Assembly (NCBI GenBank): GCA_019347995.1 | Contig: JAHWKH010000016.1 | Span: forward strand, 1-14,051 | From: Gemmatimonadota bacterium | Lineage (GTDB): Bacteria > Gemmatimonadota > Gemmatimonadetes > Longimicrobiales > UBA6960 | DNA: 14,051 nt | Direction: 5' to 3' | In this document: one piece after another, positions 13,631 through 14,051 of the stretch | Numbering within the stretch: position 1 is the first letter of the stretch | How the letters are laid out: the number at the start of each line of letters is the position of its first letter | The notes under the pieces: generated by a model | Told to the model about the DNA's origin: nothing | What the model saw: the letters and a program-made list of their open reading frames with translations, nothing else | Database searches by the model: none | Made by a program: the position numbers and the translations under genes

Positions 13631-14051
13631 ACCCAACACTGCCTTCCATTTCCATTTCGATCAGCCTGTTCATCTCCACCGCGTACTCCATCGGGAGCTC
13701 CTTGACGATCGGCTCGATGAAGCCGTTGACGATGAGCTTGCCCGCCTCCTCCTCGTCCAGCCCGTGGCTCTGGAGGTAGAAGAGCTGCTCCTCGCCGACC
13801 TTGGTGACGCTGGCCTCGTGGCCGACGTCGACGTCGTCCTCGCCGATGCGGATGGTCGGGTAGGTGTCGGTGCGCGAGGCCTCGTCGAGCAACAGCGCGT
13901 CACAGACCACCTTGGAGCGCGCGCGCTGCGCGCCCTTGGCCACCTCGAGCAGCCCGCGGTAGCTGGACCGCCCGCCGTCCTTGGAGATCGACTTGGCGAA
14001 GATGTTCGAGGTGGTGTCGGGCGGTCGAGCTACCGCGGGCTGCTCGAGGTG
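13629..14051 (-). CDS. sufB: SufB, Fe-S cluster assembly scaffold, C-terminal part only
   Basis: The final part of a SufB scaffold protein is open to the right edge. PDTTSNIFAKSISKDGG, SSYRGLLEVAKGAQRARSKV, the CDALLLDE segment with its conserved Cys, DDVDVGHEASVTKVGEEQLF and the tail EAGKLIVNGFIEPIVKELPM are classic SufB. SufB is the main cluster scaffold in the SufBC2D complex. About the first 11 residues read from the edge (HLEQPAVARPP) do not belong to SufB: that DNA is an inverted copy of sufB sequence 13941-13974, so the translation beyond about 14017 should not be trusted. The gene precedes sufD with a 128-base gap filled by a palindrome. Confidence 0.93.
   Translation of the reverse strand, partial: HLEQPAVARPPDTTSNIFAKSISKDGGRSSYRGLLEVAKGAQRARSKVVCDALLLDEASRTDTYPTIRIGEDDVDVGHEASVTKVGEEQLFYLQSHGLDEEEAGKLIVNGFIEPIVKELPMEYAVEMNRLIEMEMEGSVG
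13941..14051. repeat. 34-bp inverted repeat at the window end (probable foldback artefact)
   Basis: Bases 14018-14051 are the reverse complement of 13941-13974 with one mismatch (at 14027), separated by 43 bases. The inner arm encodes conserved SufB residues (around GGRSSYRGLLEV); the outer arm, read as SufB, gives unrelated residues. The repeat reaches exactly to the last base of the window. This is the pattern expected from a foldback read or chimera at a contig end. Confidence 0.85.

Noticed and set aside
10609..13779. A very long plus-strand open frame across the suf genes, and other long frames opposite the polysaccharide and thiolase genes
   Set aside because: They are antisense to genes with clear catalytic motifs, have biased low-complexity translations and match no family; GC-rich DNA commonly leaves such frames open.

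Overview
The window is GC-rich, densely packed DNA that looks like chromosomal DNA from an environmental diderm bacterium. The evidence is an O-antigen-ligase-type polymerase, two lipobox lipoproteins, a SufU-type SUF system and a FadI-type thiolase. Gemmatimonadota or a related lineage is my best guess, from general impression only. I see no rRNA, tRNA, CRISPR array, transposase or phage gene.

Left part (1-4240, all minus strand): a four-gene surface-polysaccharide operon. In transcription order it encodes a polyprenyl-phosphate sugar-1-phosphate transferase, a Wzz-like chain-length protein, an O-antigen ligase/polymerase and a GT4 glycosyltransferase cut by the window edge. The last three genes abut or overlap. 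Between the likely promoter region and the first gene lies a clear cyclic di-GMP-I (GEMM-I) riboswitch followed by an intrinsic terminator. The 5' arm of the terminator reuses the 3' arm of aptamer helix P1, so ligand binding should prevent termination: an ON switch linking c-di-GMP to polysaccharide production.

Middle part (4446-9265): a BCP/AhpE-like peroxiredoxin (plus) converges on a fadI-like thiolase (minus). The thiolase is divergent from a zinc-dependent medium-chain dehydrogenase (plus), whose 3' end overlaps by 11 bp the 3' end of the first of two tandem paralogous AMIN-like lipoproteins (minus).

Right part (9337-14051, all minus): an Fe-S cluster assembly operon, sufB (partial), sufD, Rieske ferredoxin, sufS, sufU, then an O6-alkylguanine-DNA alkyltransferase whose start overlaps the sufU stop. 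sufC is not in the visible part. A 118-bp near-complete palindrome fills the sufB-sufD gap. The last 34 bases of the window are an inverted copy (33 of 34) of sufB sequence lying about 80 bp inward, which looks like a contig-end foldback artefact, so the sufB translation is unreliable beyond about position 14017.
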